A stretch of 62,302 nucleotides of DNA from an uncultured Oscillospiraceae bacterium (GTDB taxonomy: Bacteria > Bacillota > Clostridia > Oscillospirales > Ruminococcaceae), in NCBI GenBank assembly GCA_934446565.1, contig CAKSEO010000011.1, forward strand, positions 1-62,302. Direction: 5' to 3'. Shown here piece after piece: positions 24,881 through 33,644 of the stretch. Every line of letters begins with the position of its first letter. Within the stretch, counting starts at the first letter, position 1. The translations under genes and the position numbers were made by a program. Under the pieces are notes generated by a model. The model ran no database searches. It was not told the origin of the DNA and was given only the letters and a program-made list of their open reading frames with translations.

Positions 24881-26019
24881 TGAGTGAAGAACTTGAATTA
24901 AGCGGAAAGAGCGAGAACACCGCTCCCGCAGAGTCAGCAGCTGAACCTGTCGCAGAGTCGGCTCCGGCTCCCGCACCGGTCCAGAGAGTGTCTGCTCACA
25001 ACACGGCCGCCGCTGCTGCGCTCAACGCTGCAAACGAGGAGGTCGATATCCGCCGCAAGGGCGGAGAAAAGGCTCAGGTCAAAATAAAGACCACCAAGAT
25101 CCCCTACGAGAAGAAAAAAGGTCTTTACGGCTACGGCTTCATAGCGCTCTGGTTCATTGGAACACTGTGGCTGTTCATCCTGCCGGTACTCACTTCTCTG
25201 TGGTATTCGCTGTGCGACACCAAGCTGCTCGATAAGGCAGGCGCACTCGAGGTCGGCATGACCTCCGCAGGTATCTACACCGAGTGGAACGGCTTCTACA
25301 ACTTCATCAAGGCGTTCACGATCGATACCACCTTCCTTCCGAAGCTGGGTACGGCGCTCGGAGAGATACTCCCGAACACCATCGTTATCATGATATTCTC
25401 CCTGTTCATCGCGGTTATCCTGAACCAGAAGTTCAGAGGAAGAACCCTCGCAAGAGCGATCTTCTTCCTGCCGGTTCTTATCGCGACAGGTCCTGTAATC
25501 AGCGTTATCAACGGTGATATGACCTCCCAGGGCGTATCTGACGCAGCACAGTTCTCCACACTGTTCAAGACTGACCTTGTAACAGAGCTGATGGAGTTCA
25601 TTGGTATCTACAACCTGAACCAGACGTTCACCGACGTCATCAAGACCATCACGTCCGACGTCCTGAACCTCGTCTGGAACTCCGGTATCCAGATACTGAT
25701 CTTCCTCTCCGCACTCCAGACCATTCCGCCATCTGCAAAGGAAGCGGCAAGCATCGAGGGTGCTACTGCATGGGAGTTCTTCTGGAAGATCACATTCCCG
25801 TACATCTCACCGATGATCCTGTCCAACCTCGTATATACCGTTATCGACGCGTTCGTTTCTACAGATAACGTCGTAATGGAATACGTTCTGGCACAGTCCA
25901 GAAACTGGGAGTACGGATATTCCGCAGCGCTTGCGTGGATCTACTTCGCAATAGTAGGCGCGTGCCTCGGTATTATCTGCGTGATAATCAACAGGTTCGT
26001 TTACTACGAGAATGATTAA
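24880..26019 (+). CDS. CUT1 sugar ABC permease, MalF type (second pair)
   Basis: 379 residues. An unusual cytoplasmic N-terminal extension of about 85 residues, rich in Ala, Pro and Glu, precedes six membrane segments. The EAA loop is EAASIEGATAWEFFWKITFP. It overlaps the DUF5696 gene by one base. It is clearly distinct in sequence from the first MalF-type permease, so this is a second transporter or an alternative channel rather than a simple recent duplicate. Confidence 0.9.
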   Translation: MSEELELSGKSENTAPAESAAEPVAESAPAPAPVQRVSAHNTAAAAALNAANEEVDIRRKGGEKAQVKIKTTKIPYEKKKGLYGYGFIALWFIGTLWLFILPVLTSLWYSLCDTKLLDKAGALEVGMTSAGIYTEWNGFYNFIKAFTIDTTFLPKLGTALGEILPNTIVIMIFSLFIAVILNQKFRGRTLARAIFFLPVLIATGPVISVINGDMTSQGVSDAAQFSTLFKTDLVTELMEFIGIYNLNQTFTDVIKTITSDVLNLVWNSGIQILIFLSALQTIPPSAKEAASIEGATAWEFFWKITFPYISPMILSNLVYTVIDAFVSTDNVVMEYVLAQSRNWEYGYSAALAWIYFAIVGACLGIICVIINRFVYYEND

Positions 26020-26032
26020 GGAGGTTAGAGAA

Positions 26033-27286
26033 GTGACAGATAAAGAATTTGAGCTCCCTACTGAGGGAAATAATGTTGCTGATCAGCCTGCTGAAAATGT
26101 AACATCAGAGTCCATGGAGCAGAGCGCCGCAGCGATCGCGGACAGCTTCAAGCAGGACGAAAAGACCGTTGTAGAGCCTACGGCAGAGGCTATCGCAGAG
26201 ACCATCGCTGATATCAATTCTGATGCGGCTGTTGCAGTTACCGCGATGCCGACAAAGGCGCCTAAGAAGGAAAAGAAGCAGAAGGACGCGTATCACGTTT
26301 CCAATTTCGACATCATCAGAAATTACCACAGATACACGGCCAAGGAAAAGAAGCACTACAGCTACCTGTTCTGGCATCGTATCGCCGGATATGTATGGCC
26401 GTTCTTCAGAGCAGTCATCATCTTCGGTCTGAGCTTCGTAATCCTGTATCCTATCCTTTACATGATCTCCACCTCTATCCGTCCCCAGGCGGAAATGAAC
26501 GACCCCTCCGTAATGTGGATACCCAAGACGATCCGCATGGAGAACTTCGTTGAGGTCTGGAACGCTATCGATTATCCCGGCACACTCTGGAACACGCTGA
26601 TACTTAACATCGTGTCCTCAGTGCTCCAGGTAGGTACCTGCGCGCTGACCGGTTACGGCTTCGCGAGATTCAAGTTCAAGGGCAAGAACTTCTTCTTCGC
26701 CCTGGTACTGCTCCAGATCATCGTTCCGGTACAGATCATACTTATCCCGCAGTTCTCTCAGTTCAGATATTTCGATATCTTCGGACTGTTCAACGCGCTG
26801 ATGGGCGACTCCATCAACCTGGTTGATACGAACCTTTCGATGTACATACCTGCGCTCATGTGTAACGGTATCCGAGCCGGACTGTTCATCTACCTGTTCA
26901 GGCAGTTCTTCCGCGGACTTCCTAAGGAACTCGAGGACGCTGCGTACCTTGACGGCTGCGGTCCGTTCAAGACGTTCATCAGCGTAATGGTTCCGAATGC
27001 CGCAAGCTCATTCCTGACGGTATTCATCTTCTCCATCGTTTGGTACTGGAACGACTACTATGTATCTTCGATGTACTTCACCAAGGCGAACACCATCTCG
27101 CTGAAGATCGACGGTATTTCGAACATCATCTCCATGTACCTCACCGGTGAGGTCGGCGTTGCATCCGACTACATCGTTTGGATGGAGGCAGCCTGCCTGC
27201 TTGCTATCACACCTATCGTTATCATGTACATCTTCTTACAGAAGTACTTCACCGAAGGTATCGCAAGAGCTGGTCTTGCAAACTAA
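26033..27286 (+). CDS. CUT1 sugar ABC permease, MalG type (second pair)
   Basis: 417 residues from GTG at 26033, 8 nt after AAGGAGG (26018-26024); an in-frame ATG at 26012 lies upstream of that site and overlaps the previous gene. Like its partner it carries a long acidic N-terminal tail (about 115 residues) before the membrane part. The EAA-like loop, EDAAYLDGCGPFKTFISVMV, has Cys in place of the usual Ala after DG. It is the last gene of the operon and is followed by a terminator. Confidence 0.88.
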   Translation: MTDKEFELPTEGNNVADQPAENVTSESMEQSAAAIADSFKQDEKTVVEPTAEAIAETIADINSDAAVAVTAMPTKAPKKEKKQKDAYHVSNFDIIRNYHRYTAKEKKHYSYLFWHRIAGYVWPFFRAVIIFGLSFVILYPILYMISTSIRPQAEMNDPSVMWIPKTIRMENFVEVWNAIDYPGTLWNTLILNIVSSVLQVGTCALTGYGFARFKFKGKNFFFALVLLQIIVPVQIILIPQFSQFRYFDIFGLFNALMGDSINLVDTNLSMYIPALMCNGIRAGLFIYLFRQFFRGLPKELEDAAYLDGCGPFKTFISVMVPNAASSFLTVFIFSIVWYWNDYYVSSMYFTKANTISLKIDGISNIISMYLTGEVGVASDYIVWMEAACLLAITPIVIMYIFLQKYFTEGIARAGLAN

Positions 27287-27304
27287 TTCCAGGCAAACAA
27301 ATGC

Positions 27305-27336
27305 AGCCCCGGGGATACTCGGGGCTGTTCGTTTTC
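27305..27336 (+). terminator. terminator of transporter operon
   Basis: AGCCCCG (27305-27311) pairs with CGGGGCT (27320-27326), then GTTCGTTTTC. The T tract is interrupted; some read-through into rnhA is possible. Confidence 0.7.
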
Positions 27337-27352
27337 GTAAGAAAGAGGTAAT

Positions 27353-27796
27353 ATGAGATTTGTTGAGATATTCTCCGACGGCGCATGCAGCGGCAATCCC
27401 GGACCTGGCGGCTGGGGAGCGATACTGCGCTGCGACGGCAGGGAAAAGGAGATAAGCGGCGGCGAGGCGCACACAACGAACAACCGCATGGAGCTGACGA
27501 GCGTTATTCAGGCGCTGTCCGCGCTGAAATACCCCTGCAAGGTCAGAGTGACGACCGACAGCAAGTATGTCGTGGACGGTATCACAAAGGGATGGGCGCA
27601 GGGCTGGAGAAAACGCGGCTGGAAGAAGTCAGACGGCAAACCAGCGCTGAATCCGGAGCTTTGGGAGCAGCTCCTTGATCTCCTGGCGGTACATGATGTG
27701 GAATTTGCCTGGATAAAGGGCCACGCCGGGCATGAAGAAAACGAGCGATGTGACAGACTTGCAGTTGCTCAGCGGGACATCTATTCCGCAAAATAA
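27353..27796 (+). CDS. rnhA: ribonuclease HI
   Basis: 147 residues, close to the usual 150-155. It cleaves the RNA strand of RNA-DNA hybrids, removing primers and R-loops in the cytoplasm. The catalytic acidic residues are all present: D9 (in [15 protein letters not shown]), E47 (NNRMEL), D69 (TTDSKYV) and D134 (ERCDRLA). The basic handle WRKRGWKK is also there. AAAGAGGT precedes the ATG. It stands alone between two terminators. Confidence 0.96.
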   Translation: MRFVEIFSDGACSGNPGPGGWGAILRCDGREKEISGGEAHTTNNRMELTSVIQALSALKYPCKVRVTTDSKYVVDGITKGWAQGWRKRGWKKSDGKPALNPELWEQLLDLLAVHDVEFAWIKGHAGHEENERCDRLAVAQRDIYSAK

Positions 27797-27797
27797 G

Positions 27798-27830
27798 AAA
27801 AAACCCTGCCTTCAGGCAGGAGTTTTTCTT
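27798..27830. terminator. bidirectional terminator between rnhA and the transglutaminase gene
   Basis: CCTGCC, loop TTCA, GGCAGG (27805-27820), with an A tract before it and TTTTTCTTT after it, so it works for convergent genes on both strands. Confidence 0.85.
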
Positions 27831-29212
27831 TATGCGAGTGCGAAGTAATCCCGGTGTTCGAATCGGGTGACTCGATGGTCCTGAGAGAGCGCAGCGGTGG
27901 AAATGTCGAAGTATTGCATGTCCTGTGTACCCTCGACGTAACGCCTGCCGTCATAGCTGTTGGAGGAATCCCACACTGTATCTACCCATATACGCCGGCC
28001 GTCTATGACCAGGAGATTCCAGGAGTGGGAGCGCTCGTCTTCAACGCTGGTTTCCATGAAGCAGCGGCTTCCCGTTACTACACTTCCGGAGGCGTTGGCA
28101 CACCATATCCCCTGAGCCTGGCAGAGAGCCGAGTATAGATTGGACCAGCCAAAGCATACTGAGCGGTGAGTTTTCAGCACATGCTCAAGAGTCTGCATGT
28201 CATCTGTCACGCCGTTTTCAGAAGCGTCCTTGTCGTAGTACATATTTCTGGATACCCACTGTGCCAGTGCGCGTGCCTTGTCGTAGTCGCTACTGAGCCC
28301 TGTGCATATCTCATTGGATAGCGATTTGACCTGCGGAAGGATCCTTTTTGCGGTATCGGCATCGCCTGACGATGTGATGTGCTGAATGACGCCCTCCGCC
28401 GGAAGTTCGAGCGGGGAAGCGGTGGCGCTGAGATTTGCGTCAGCGGGAAGCTCTGTCCAGGGAAGTGGCGCAGCTCCATTCGTTCTCATTTCAAAAACAT
28501 AATCCATGATACCGCCGTCGGAGAGGTCAACTCTGATTATATAGTATCCGGGAGTGAGCCCGGATACGTTCAGTGTTCCGGAGAAACTTTCCCCGGGAAC
28601 AAGATCATGGCTTTTTATTCGTTCGCGCAATATCCCAATATTCGAAACGGTAAGGTCAGTGTAGACCCCGGTGAACTCAATGCGATCATCAAAGAATTCA
28701 AAACGGATATGATGAAGTGGGTCGCCGGACGTAAGGAGTACATTATCTGGAAGCTCCGGCTCAGGTAGGATATCGGGCTCACTGGGTTCGACGGTCTCGG
28801 CCTCAGGAACAAAGGTGCTATGGCCCGTTGGTGCCGGTTTTACAGTGGTAACTGTGGATGTTGAGGAAACAGCCGGGGATGTGGTGGAGAGCGAGGTTGC
28901 CGTAATTGTTACAACAGAGGATTCCGGCTGGTCTGAATTGACTGTTTCCACGGTTGCATCAGCGGTGGTGCTGAGTGAGCTTTCTGATTTTGTGGAAGTT
29001 TCCTGGGGTTCGGCTTCAGAGAAAGAGTTGACAGTCGTTGTTGAGGTAGAGTTTACGTCAGTCGCCAAAGCGGCGGTTTGAGGTTCAGGCATTACAAAGT
29101 CAGGGACGCTGGTGTTACCAGAGGGGCTGTTAAGCAGTATGACTAACCACGCCAAAAGTGCACAGCCGGCAGCGCACCCAACTGAAACTAAAATCAGAGT
29201 ATGTTTTTTCAC
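27830..29212 (-). CDS. membrane-anchored transglutaminase-like protein
   Basis: 460 residues; the GTG start follows AGGAGGCC by 6 nt. One membrane segment (about 6-27) is followed by a long Thr/Ser-rich linker (about 40-130), a beta domain (about 165-245), and a transglutaminase core (about 300-460). The catalytic triad is visible: C353 in RSVCFGWSNLY, H396 in ERSHSWN and D411 in IWVDTVWD. Such domains act as cysteine proteases or cross-linkers outside the cell. A DUF4830 gene lies 60 nt upstream on the same strand, so the two are probably co-transcribed. Confidence 0.85.
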   Translation of the reverse strand: MKKHTLILVSVGCAAGCALLAWLVILLNSPSGNTSVPDFVMPEPQTAALATDVNSTSTTTVNSFSEAEPQETSTKSESSLSTTADATVETVNSDQPESSVVTITATSLSTTSPAVSSTSTVTTVKPAPTGHSTFVPEAETVEPSEPDILPEPELPDNVLLTSGDPLHHIRFEFFDDRIEFTGVYTDLTVSNIGILRERIKSHDLVPGESFSGTLNVSGLTPGYYIIRVDLSDGGIMDYVFEMRTNGAAPLPWTELPADANLSATASPLELPAEGVIQHITSSGDADTAKRILPQVKSLSNEICTGLSSDYDKARALAQWVSRNMYYDKDASENGVTDDMQTLEHVLKTHRSVCFGWSNLYSALCQAQGIWCANASGSVVTGSRCFMETSVEDERSHSWNLLVIDGRRIWVDTVWDSSNSYDGRRYVEGTQDMQYFDISTAALSQDHRVTRFEHRDYFALA

Positions 29213-29272
29213 GATAGGCCTCCTGGGTAGGATATATACATATTTTACCCCGGAAATATGAATTTGTCAATA

Positions 29273-29722
29273 TCAGTTCTGTGCGTCCCTGTCCACCGCA
29301 AGAGCGCCCTGAAAGCCACTGGCGGTAGGAGATACGATATCCGCTCCGATTATGATGCCGTTTTCAACAAGTAGCTCGGCGTTGAGAGGAACCATCGTGT
29401 CAACAAGCTCGTAGGTGAACCGTTTGACGGTATGTGCGCGGTATCTGCGCAGGTCGAATCCCTGCCGGCGCTGTAGGTCGTTGTATTCCTCATACACATC
29501 GTCAAAGTCAGTGGGGATCCGTATGTTTTCAACAGCGCTGTGCGTGATTCCCGGGTCCCATCCGAAGCTCTGTATGTATGAGATACGCTGTTCATTTGTC
29601 GCGCCGGGAATTGCGTTTTCACTGCATCCGTAGATCCTGGTCAGAGCCCAGACAGCTCCGGCTGCTAAAAAGATAAGACCAGCCGCTAGCGGAATTTTTG
29701 AGCGTTTAGCGTCGTTCTTCAT
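29273..29722 (-). CDS. DUF4830-like membrane protein
   Basis: 149 residues from the ATG preceded by GGAGGAACT; a longer frame upstream lacks a ribosome binding site. A membrane segment (about 13-30) is followed by a compact outer domain with YIQSFGWDPG, IRIPTDFDDVYEEYNDLQ and GFDLRRYRAHTVKRFTYEL, which fits the DUF4830 family. Function is unknown. It is upstream of the transglutaminase-like gene on the same strand. The family call is from memory of the motif. Confidence 0.7.
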   Translation of the reverse strand: MKNDAKRSKIPLAAGLIFLAAGAVWALTRIYGCSENAIPGATNEQRISYIQSFGWDPGITHSAVENIRIPTDFDDVYEEYNDLQRRQGFDLRRYRAHTVKRFTYELVDTMVPLNAELLVENGIIIGADIVSPTASGFQGALAVDRDAQN

Positions 29723-30144
29723 AGTTCCTCCGTTCATATAACTGTATAAGTGCACAAAAAAAGACACTGTTTTTATGTGTTCAGTTTTTGTGTATTTTCT
29801 CAGATAACAATATATGACCATTGTGTGAAAATCATACCGAAGATTTTGTGGTGTAATGCACAAATTGAACTGCGGTCTTTTGTTATAATCTCCAAAAATC
29901 CAAATGGAATTCTCTCGAATGGCTTAAAAAAAGGCTTTTTTTGTGCAATACCACTAGCACAGGTGACGGTTTTTTGTTGTTGTTTTGTAGGTCTTGGTTA
30001 TTATTCATAAAGGGATTCAAAAATATTTGTTGACTTAGGCTCTTTATTTTTTCGCCGTATTTTGGTATTATATTAGTAGCAGAAAAAGCTGATAGTTCCC
30101 TGAAAAGGGTTCAAAATAATTAAGTATTCAGGAGGTCATTTCTA
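29723..30144. other. divergent intergenic region
   Basis: AT-rich, about 420 bp, between the DUF4830 gene (minus) and the MsmK-type ATPase gene (plus). No coding frame has a ribosome binding site. A TATAAT word at 29884-29889 lacks a suitable -35. The likely promoter for the plus strand is at 30063-30071, and a small CCCT/AGGG hairpin with GAAA loop sits in the leader near 30098-30109. Confidence 0.45.
30063..30071 (+). promoter_or_regulatory. extended -10 promoter of the MsmK-type gene
   Basis: TGGTATTAT gives a TGn extension before TATTAT. The -35 region is poor; TTGACT at 30030 is too far away. Confidence 0.5.
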
Positions 30145-31287
30145 ATGGCAAGCTTATCACTCAGAGGCATATACAAGCGCTATCCCGGCGGCGTTGTTGC
30201 TGTTTCCGATTTCACAATGAATATCAAGGACAAGGAGTTCATCGTACTCGTAGGTCCTTCCGGCTGCGGTAAGTCCACAACACTTCGTATGATCGCAGGT
30301 CTTGAGGAGATCTCCGAGGGCGAAATGTTCATCGGCGACCGTCTCGTTAACGACGTTGCTCCTAAGGACAGAGATATCGCGATGGTATTCCAGAACTACG
30401 CTCTGTACCCCCACATGTCCGTTTTCGATAACATGGCATTCGGCCTGAAGCTTCGTAAGGTTCCGAAGGACGAGATCAAGAAGCTCGTTGAAGAGGCTGC
30501 TAAGATCCTCGACATCTCTCACCTGCTCGACAGAAAGCCGAAGGCTCTGTCCGGTGGTCAGAGACAGCGTGTAGCGCTCGGTCGTGCTATCGTTCGTGAT
30601 CCTCAGGTATTCCTTCTTGACGAGCCGCTGTCCAACCTGGACGCAAAGCTCCGTGCACAGATGAGAACCGAGCTCTCCAAGCTCCACAAGAAGCTGGGTA
30701 CTACATTCATCTATGTAACTCATGACCAGACAGAGGCTATGACCATGGGTGATAGAATCGTTGTTATGAAGGATGGCTACATCCAGCAGATCGACTCTCC
30801 TATCAACCTTTATGAGAACCCTGTTAACAAGTTCGTTGCAGGCTTCATCGGCTCTCCGCAGATGAACTTCATCCCTGCTAAGCTCATCATGGCTAACGGC
30901 AAGTACACCGTGGAGTTCGGTTCTGAGGACACCAAGACCTCCAGAGGCCGCAAGTTCTACGTTGAGCTTCCCTCCGCTAAGGCTGACAACGAGGGTCTGA
31001 AGTACTATGTAGACAAGGAAGTTATCCTCGGTATCCGTCCTGAGAACATCCACGATGAGGAGATGTTCCTCTCCGCAGCTAAGACCGGTATGATCGAGGC
31101 TACTGTTGATGTAACCGAAATGCTCGGTGCTGAGACATTCCTGTACCTGACCTGCGAGGGTATCCCGCTCACCGCTAGAGTATCTCCGAGATGCACAGCT
31201 CGTCCCCAGGATACTGTTAAGCTCGCTCTCGACCCGAACAAGATCCACCTGTTCGACGCTGCTGACGAGCACTCCCTGCTCAACTAA
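30145..31287 (+). CDS. MsmK/UgpC-type sugar ABC ATPase
   Basis: 380 residues, AGGAGG before the ATG. The complete motifs are Walker [11 protein letters not shown]-loop in [11 protein letters not shown], signature LSGGQRQR, Walker [13 protein letters not shown] and the H-loop in [11 protein letters not shown]-terminal TOBE/regulatory region of about 140 residues (ILGIRPENI near 295) is typical of the MalK/MsmK class that energises CUT1 importers. Such ATPases often serve several transporters from a separate locus, which fits the two permease pairs in the 13-27 kb operon lacking their own. Codon use indicates high expression. Confidence 0.93.
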   Translation: MASLSLRGIYKRYPGGVVAVSDFTMNIKDKEFIVLVGPSGCGKSTTLRMIAGLEEISEGEMFIGDRLVNDVAPKDRDIAMVFQNYALYPHMSVFDNMAFGLKLRKVPKDEIKKLVEEAAKILDISHLLDRKPKALSGGQRQRVALGRAIVRDPQVFLLDEPLSNLDAKLRAQMRTELSKLHKKLGTTFIYVTHDQTEAMTMGDRIVVMKDGYIQQIDSPINLYENPVNKFVAGFIGSPQMNFIPAKLIMANGKYTVEFGSEDTKTSRGRKFYVELPSAKADNEGLKYYVDKEVILGIRPENIHDEEMFLSAAKTGMIEATVDVTEMLGAETFLYLTCEGIPLTARVSPRCTARPQDTVKLALDPNKIHLFDAADEHSLLN

Positions 31288-31311
31288 TTGTTGAACAACA
31301 TACGCTGACTG

Positions 31312-31341
31312 CGGCGCAGCTTTCGGGCTGCGCCGTTTTTG
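31312..31341 (+). terminator. terminator of the MsmK-type gene
   Basis: CGGCGCAGC (31312-31320), 6-nt loop, GCTGCGCCG (31327-31335), then TTTTTG. Confidence 0.9.
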
Positions 31342-31370
31342 CAGCTTCTCCGACATGCAGGAGGTGTATC

Positions 31371-31826
31371 ATCACAAAGCTGAAATACGCCGGGCTTTGT
31401 GCCGCAGGGTTAGCAGTGAATCTGGCATGCCTGGTGATCGACTTGTTCCTCGGTTCGGCTCTGGGCTTTGACATTCCTTTGTATTTGGTGGTCGGCATAT
31501 TGCTTTGCATAGGTTCCGGTTTTGCACATGTTGCGTTCATGAATATCATCAGAAAAAAGCTTGTCAGGCGGTTCAAATGGTACTTGTTAGCGGTGTTCGG
31601 TGCTCCGCTTGCGCTGAGCGCTCTGGCATTTGCGCTGGGTATCGTCCTCGACCTGACGGTATGGTCTGGGCGCAGCGGCTTTTTCAACTACAGTCCGTCT
31701 GTCAGGATATTATTCGCAGTTATTCCGATAGTAGTGGTATCTTCGATCAGCGGGATAGCGACTTTGTGCGTTCAGCCGTTTTTAGGCGTCGCTGAGCCTG
31801 ACAAAAACGAGGAGCGTGACCAATGA
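31371..31826 (+). CDS. small membrane protein, paralogue 1 (possible ATC start)
   Basis: 151 residues if translation begins at ATC (31371). That codon sits 6 nt after AGGAGG (31359-31364) and aligns with the ATG of the next two paralogues, which begin MKYLKYAGLCAAG; here the frame reads ITKLKYAGLCAAG. The first ordinary start codon in frame is GTG at 31416, which would delete the conserved first helix; CTG at 31380 is another option. About four membrane segments, a basic loop FMNIIRKKL, and the tail GVAEPDKNEERDQ shared with paralogue 2. Function unknown. It overlaps the next gene by 4 nt. Confidence 0.65.
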   Translation: MTKLKYAGLCAAGLAVNLACLVIDLFLGSALGFDIPLYLVVGILLCIGSGFAHVAFMNIIRKKLVRRFKWYLLAVFGAPLALSALAFALGIVLDLTVWSGRSGFFNYSPSVRILFAVIPIVVVSSISGIATLCVQPFLGVAEPDKNEERDQ

Positions 31827-32281
31827 AATACCTGAAATACGCCGGATTGTGCGCGGCGGGAATATTCGTTAATTTAGCATGCCTGCCGATTGACTGGCTG
31901 TTCTGTTACGTATTTGACTTATTTTACACCGTATCAATTGGTTTATTTATTATTGTCGGCGCAGTACTTTGTATAGGCTCAGGCTTTCTGCATGTCGCCT
32001 TCATGAACATAATCAGGAAAAAGCTCATGATGAGTTCGAAATGGTATTTCCTCACAGTTTTTGCCGCACTGGTCGCGCTTGGTGGTCTGGGGGTAATACT
32101 TTCTCTGGCGTTCAGCGAAAGTATATGGTCTGGTTGGGACGGACTTGGCATGGCGCTGACGCTATTTTTCTCCTCAATAGGAATAGGAGTTGTAACGATA
32201 GTCAGCGGGATAGCTACCTTGTGTATTCAGCCGCTTTTAGGCGTCGCCGAACCTGACAAAAATGAGGAACGTGACCAATGA
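31823..32281 (+). CDS. small membrane protein, paralogue 2
   Basis: 152 residues, four hydrophobic segments. It shares with paralogue 1 the stretch IGSGF-HVAFMNIIRKKL (one residue differs) and the tail SGIATLC-QP-LGVAEPDKNEERDQ. The ATG overlaps the previous stop (ATGA), and its own stop overlaps the next start in the same way, so translation of the three genes is probably coupled. No known family recognised. Confidence 0.75.
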   Translation: MKYLKYAGLCAAGIFVNLACLPIDWLFCYVFDLFYTVSIGLFIIVGAVLCIGSGFLHVAFMNIIRKKLMMSSKWYFLTVFAALVALGGLGVILSLAFSESIWSGWDGLGMALTLFFSSIGIGVVTIVSGIATLCIQPLLGVAEPDKNEERDQ

Positions 32282-32703
32282 AATACCTGAAATACGCCGG
32301 ACTGTGCGCCGCCGGATTTTTTACCGAATATCTGCTGAGCGTGGTGTTTTCTGCGTTTGTAACTCTATTGGTGCTGTATCCTGTCGCAGCAATTCCATGC
32401 GGTATACTGTCAGGAAAATTGCATACGTTTTATACCAGGAGGATATGCAGCGAGCTTCGCATACCGCTGGTGGTGTACTGTATAACTGCGCTGGGGCTTC
32501 CGGTGCTGGCTGGGGTCGCCGGAGTCATTATAAACATATCCGCGCCGGAGCTGTTAACGCCGAACATAAGCAGCATGGAGGGAAGCTACGCAGGATTGGT
32601 GAAGCTGCTGATTTTCACGGCAGTACTCGTGAACACCATCATTATAACCGCAAGCGGAGCGTATAATGTGTATAAGGAGCAAAAAAATGAACAACAAGGT
32701 TGA
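32278..32703 (+). CDS. small membrane protein, paralogue 3
   Basis: 141 residues, again starting MKYLKYAGLCAAG, with about four hydrophobic segments but a different centre and a shorter tail (YNVYKEQKNEQQG). The first helix is the only strongly conserved part, so this copy has diverged. Its 3' end overlaps the MoxR gene start by 17 nt, linking the three membrane proteins to that ATPase. Confidence 0.75.
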   Translation: MKYLKYAGLCAAGFFTEYLLSVVFSAFVTLLVLYPVAAIPCGILSGKLHTFYTRRICSELRIPLVVYCITALGLPVLAGVAGVIINISAPELLTPNISSMEGSYAGLVKLLIFTAVLVNTIIITASGAYNVYKEQKNEQQG

Positions 32704-33601
32704 ACTGCTTATAAACAACATCGAGCGCGCAATTATCGGAAAGCGCCCGGTTATCGAGAAGGTAGTCTGCGCGATGCTGGCTGGCGGACACGTTCTCATT
32801 GAGGACGTCCCCGGAGTTGGCAAGACCCTGCTCGCGGAAACGCTGGCAAGGAGCGTTTCGGGCAGCTTCGGGCGCATACAGTTCACGCCGGACCTCATGC
32901 CGTCGGACGTTATCGGCTACACGATGGTGGACATCAACACGGGCAAGGGAAGCTACAAGCCGGGCGCGGCGATGTGCAACTTCCTGCTTGCGGACGAGAT
33001 AAACCGCGCCTCTCCAAAGGTGCAGTCCTCGCTGCTGGAGGCGATGGAGGAGCTTCAGATAAGCGTAGACGGCGAGACACATCAACTCCCGCAGCCGTTC
33101 ATGACCCTTGCAACGCAGAACCCTATCGAAACTTTCGGCACCTATCATCTGCCGGAGGCGCAGCTAGACCGTTTCCTTATGCGAATTTCCGTGGGATATC
33201 CCGACCGTGCAGCAGAGATGAAAATGCTGGATGTAATGCCTCAGCGCCTGGAAACGCAGCCCGTGATGTCTCTTGATGAACTGATGGAGCTTCGTCAGCA
33301 GGCTGCGCAGGTAAACGTAGCGGATAATGTAAAGGCGTATATCCTCTCGCTGGTGACTGCAACGCGGTATCTACAGCAAGTGAAGCTCGGAGCGAGTCCG
33401 CGCGGGTCTATCGCGATGTTCCGCGCAGCGCAGGCGATGGCGCTGATGAACGGCAGGGACTACGCAACGCCGGACGACGTAAAGGCAGTCGCTATTCCGG
33501 TGCTTGCTCATCGAATCGTGCTTGCGGCGGGGCAGACGGATTACGGAGCCCCGCAGGACATCGTTGCGGAGCTGCTTCAGAGCACACAGGTTCCGATGTA
33601 A
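32687..33601 (+). CDS. MoxR-family AAA+ ATPase
   Basis: 304 residues from the ATG 7 nt after AAGGAG (32674-32679). Walker A GVGKT (43-47, in EDVPGVGKTLLA), Walker B FLLADEIN (99-106), sensor 1 in ATQNPIE and an arginine in LDRFLMRI define the MoxR branch. These act as chaperone-like assembly factors and are usually followed by DUF58, transglutaminase and VWA genes. None of those follows here: a terminator comes directly after. The upstream membrane paralogues may be its partners. Confidence 0.92.
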   Translation: MNNKVELLINNIERAIIGKRPVIEKVVCAMLAGGHVLIEDVPGVGKTLLAETLARSVSGSFGRIQFTPDLMPSDVIGYTMVDINTGKGSYKPGAAMCNFLLADEINRASPKVQSSLLEAMEELQISVDGETHQLPQPFMTLATQNPIETFGTYHLPEAQLDRFLMRISVGYPDRAAEMKMLDVMPQRLETQPVMSLDELMELRQQAAQVNVADNVKAYILSLVTATRYLQQVKLGASPRGSIAMFRAAQAMALMNGRDYATPDDVKAVAIPVLAHRIVLAAGQTDYGAPQDIVAELLQSTQVPM

Positions 33602-33602
33602 T

Positions 33603-33633
33603 AAAAAAGTGGAGCATTAAGCTCCACTTTTTT
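33603..33633. terminator. bidirectional terminator
   Basis: AAAAAAGTGGAGC (33603-33615) pairs fully with GCTCCACTTTTTT (33621-33633) around ATTAA, serving the MoxR gene and the convergent gene at 33645. Confidence 0.92.
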
Positions 33634-33644
33634 ATTGCAGATTG

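Noticed and set aside
29750..30010. 86-codon plus-strand frame in the region before the MsmK-type gene
   Set aside because: No ribosome site, low-complexity hydrophobic translation, and AT-rich regulatory DNA is the simpler reading.
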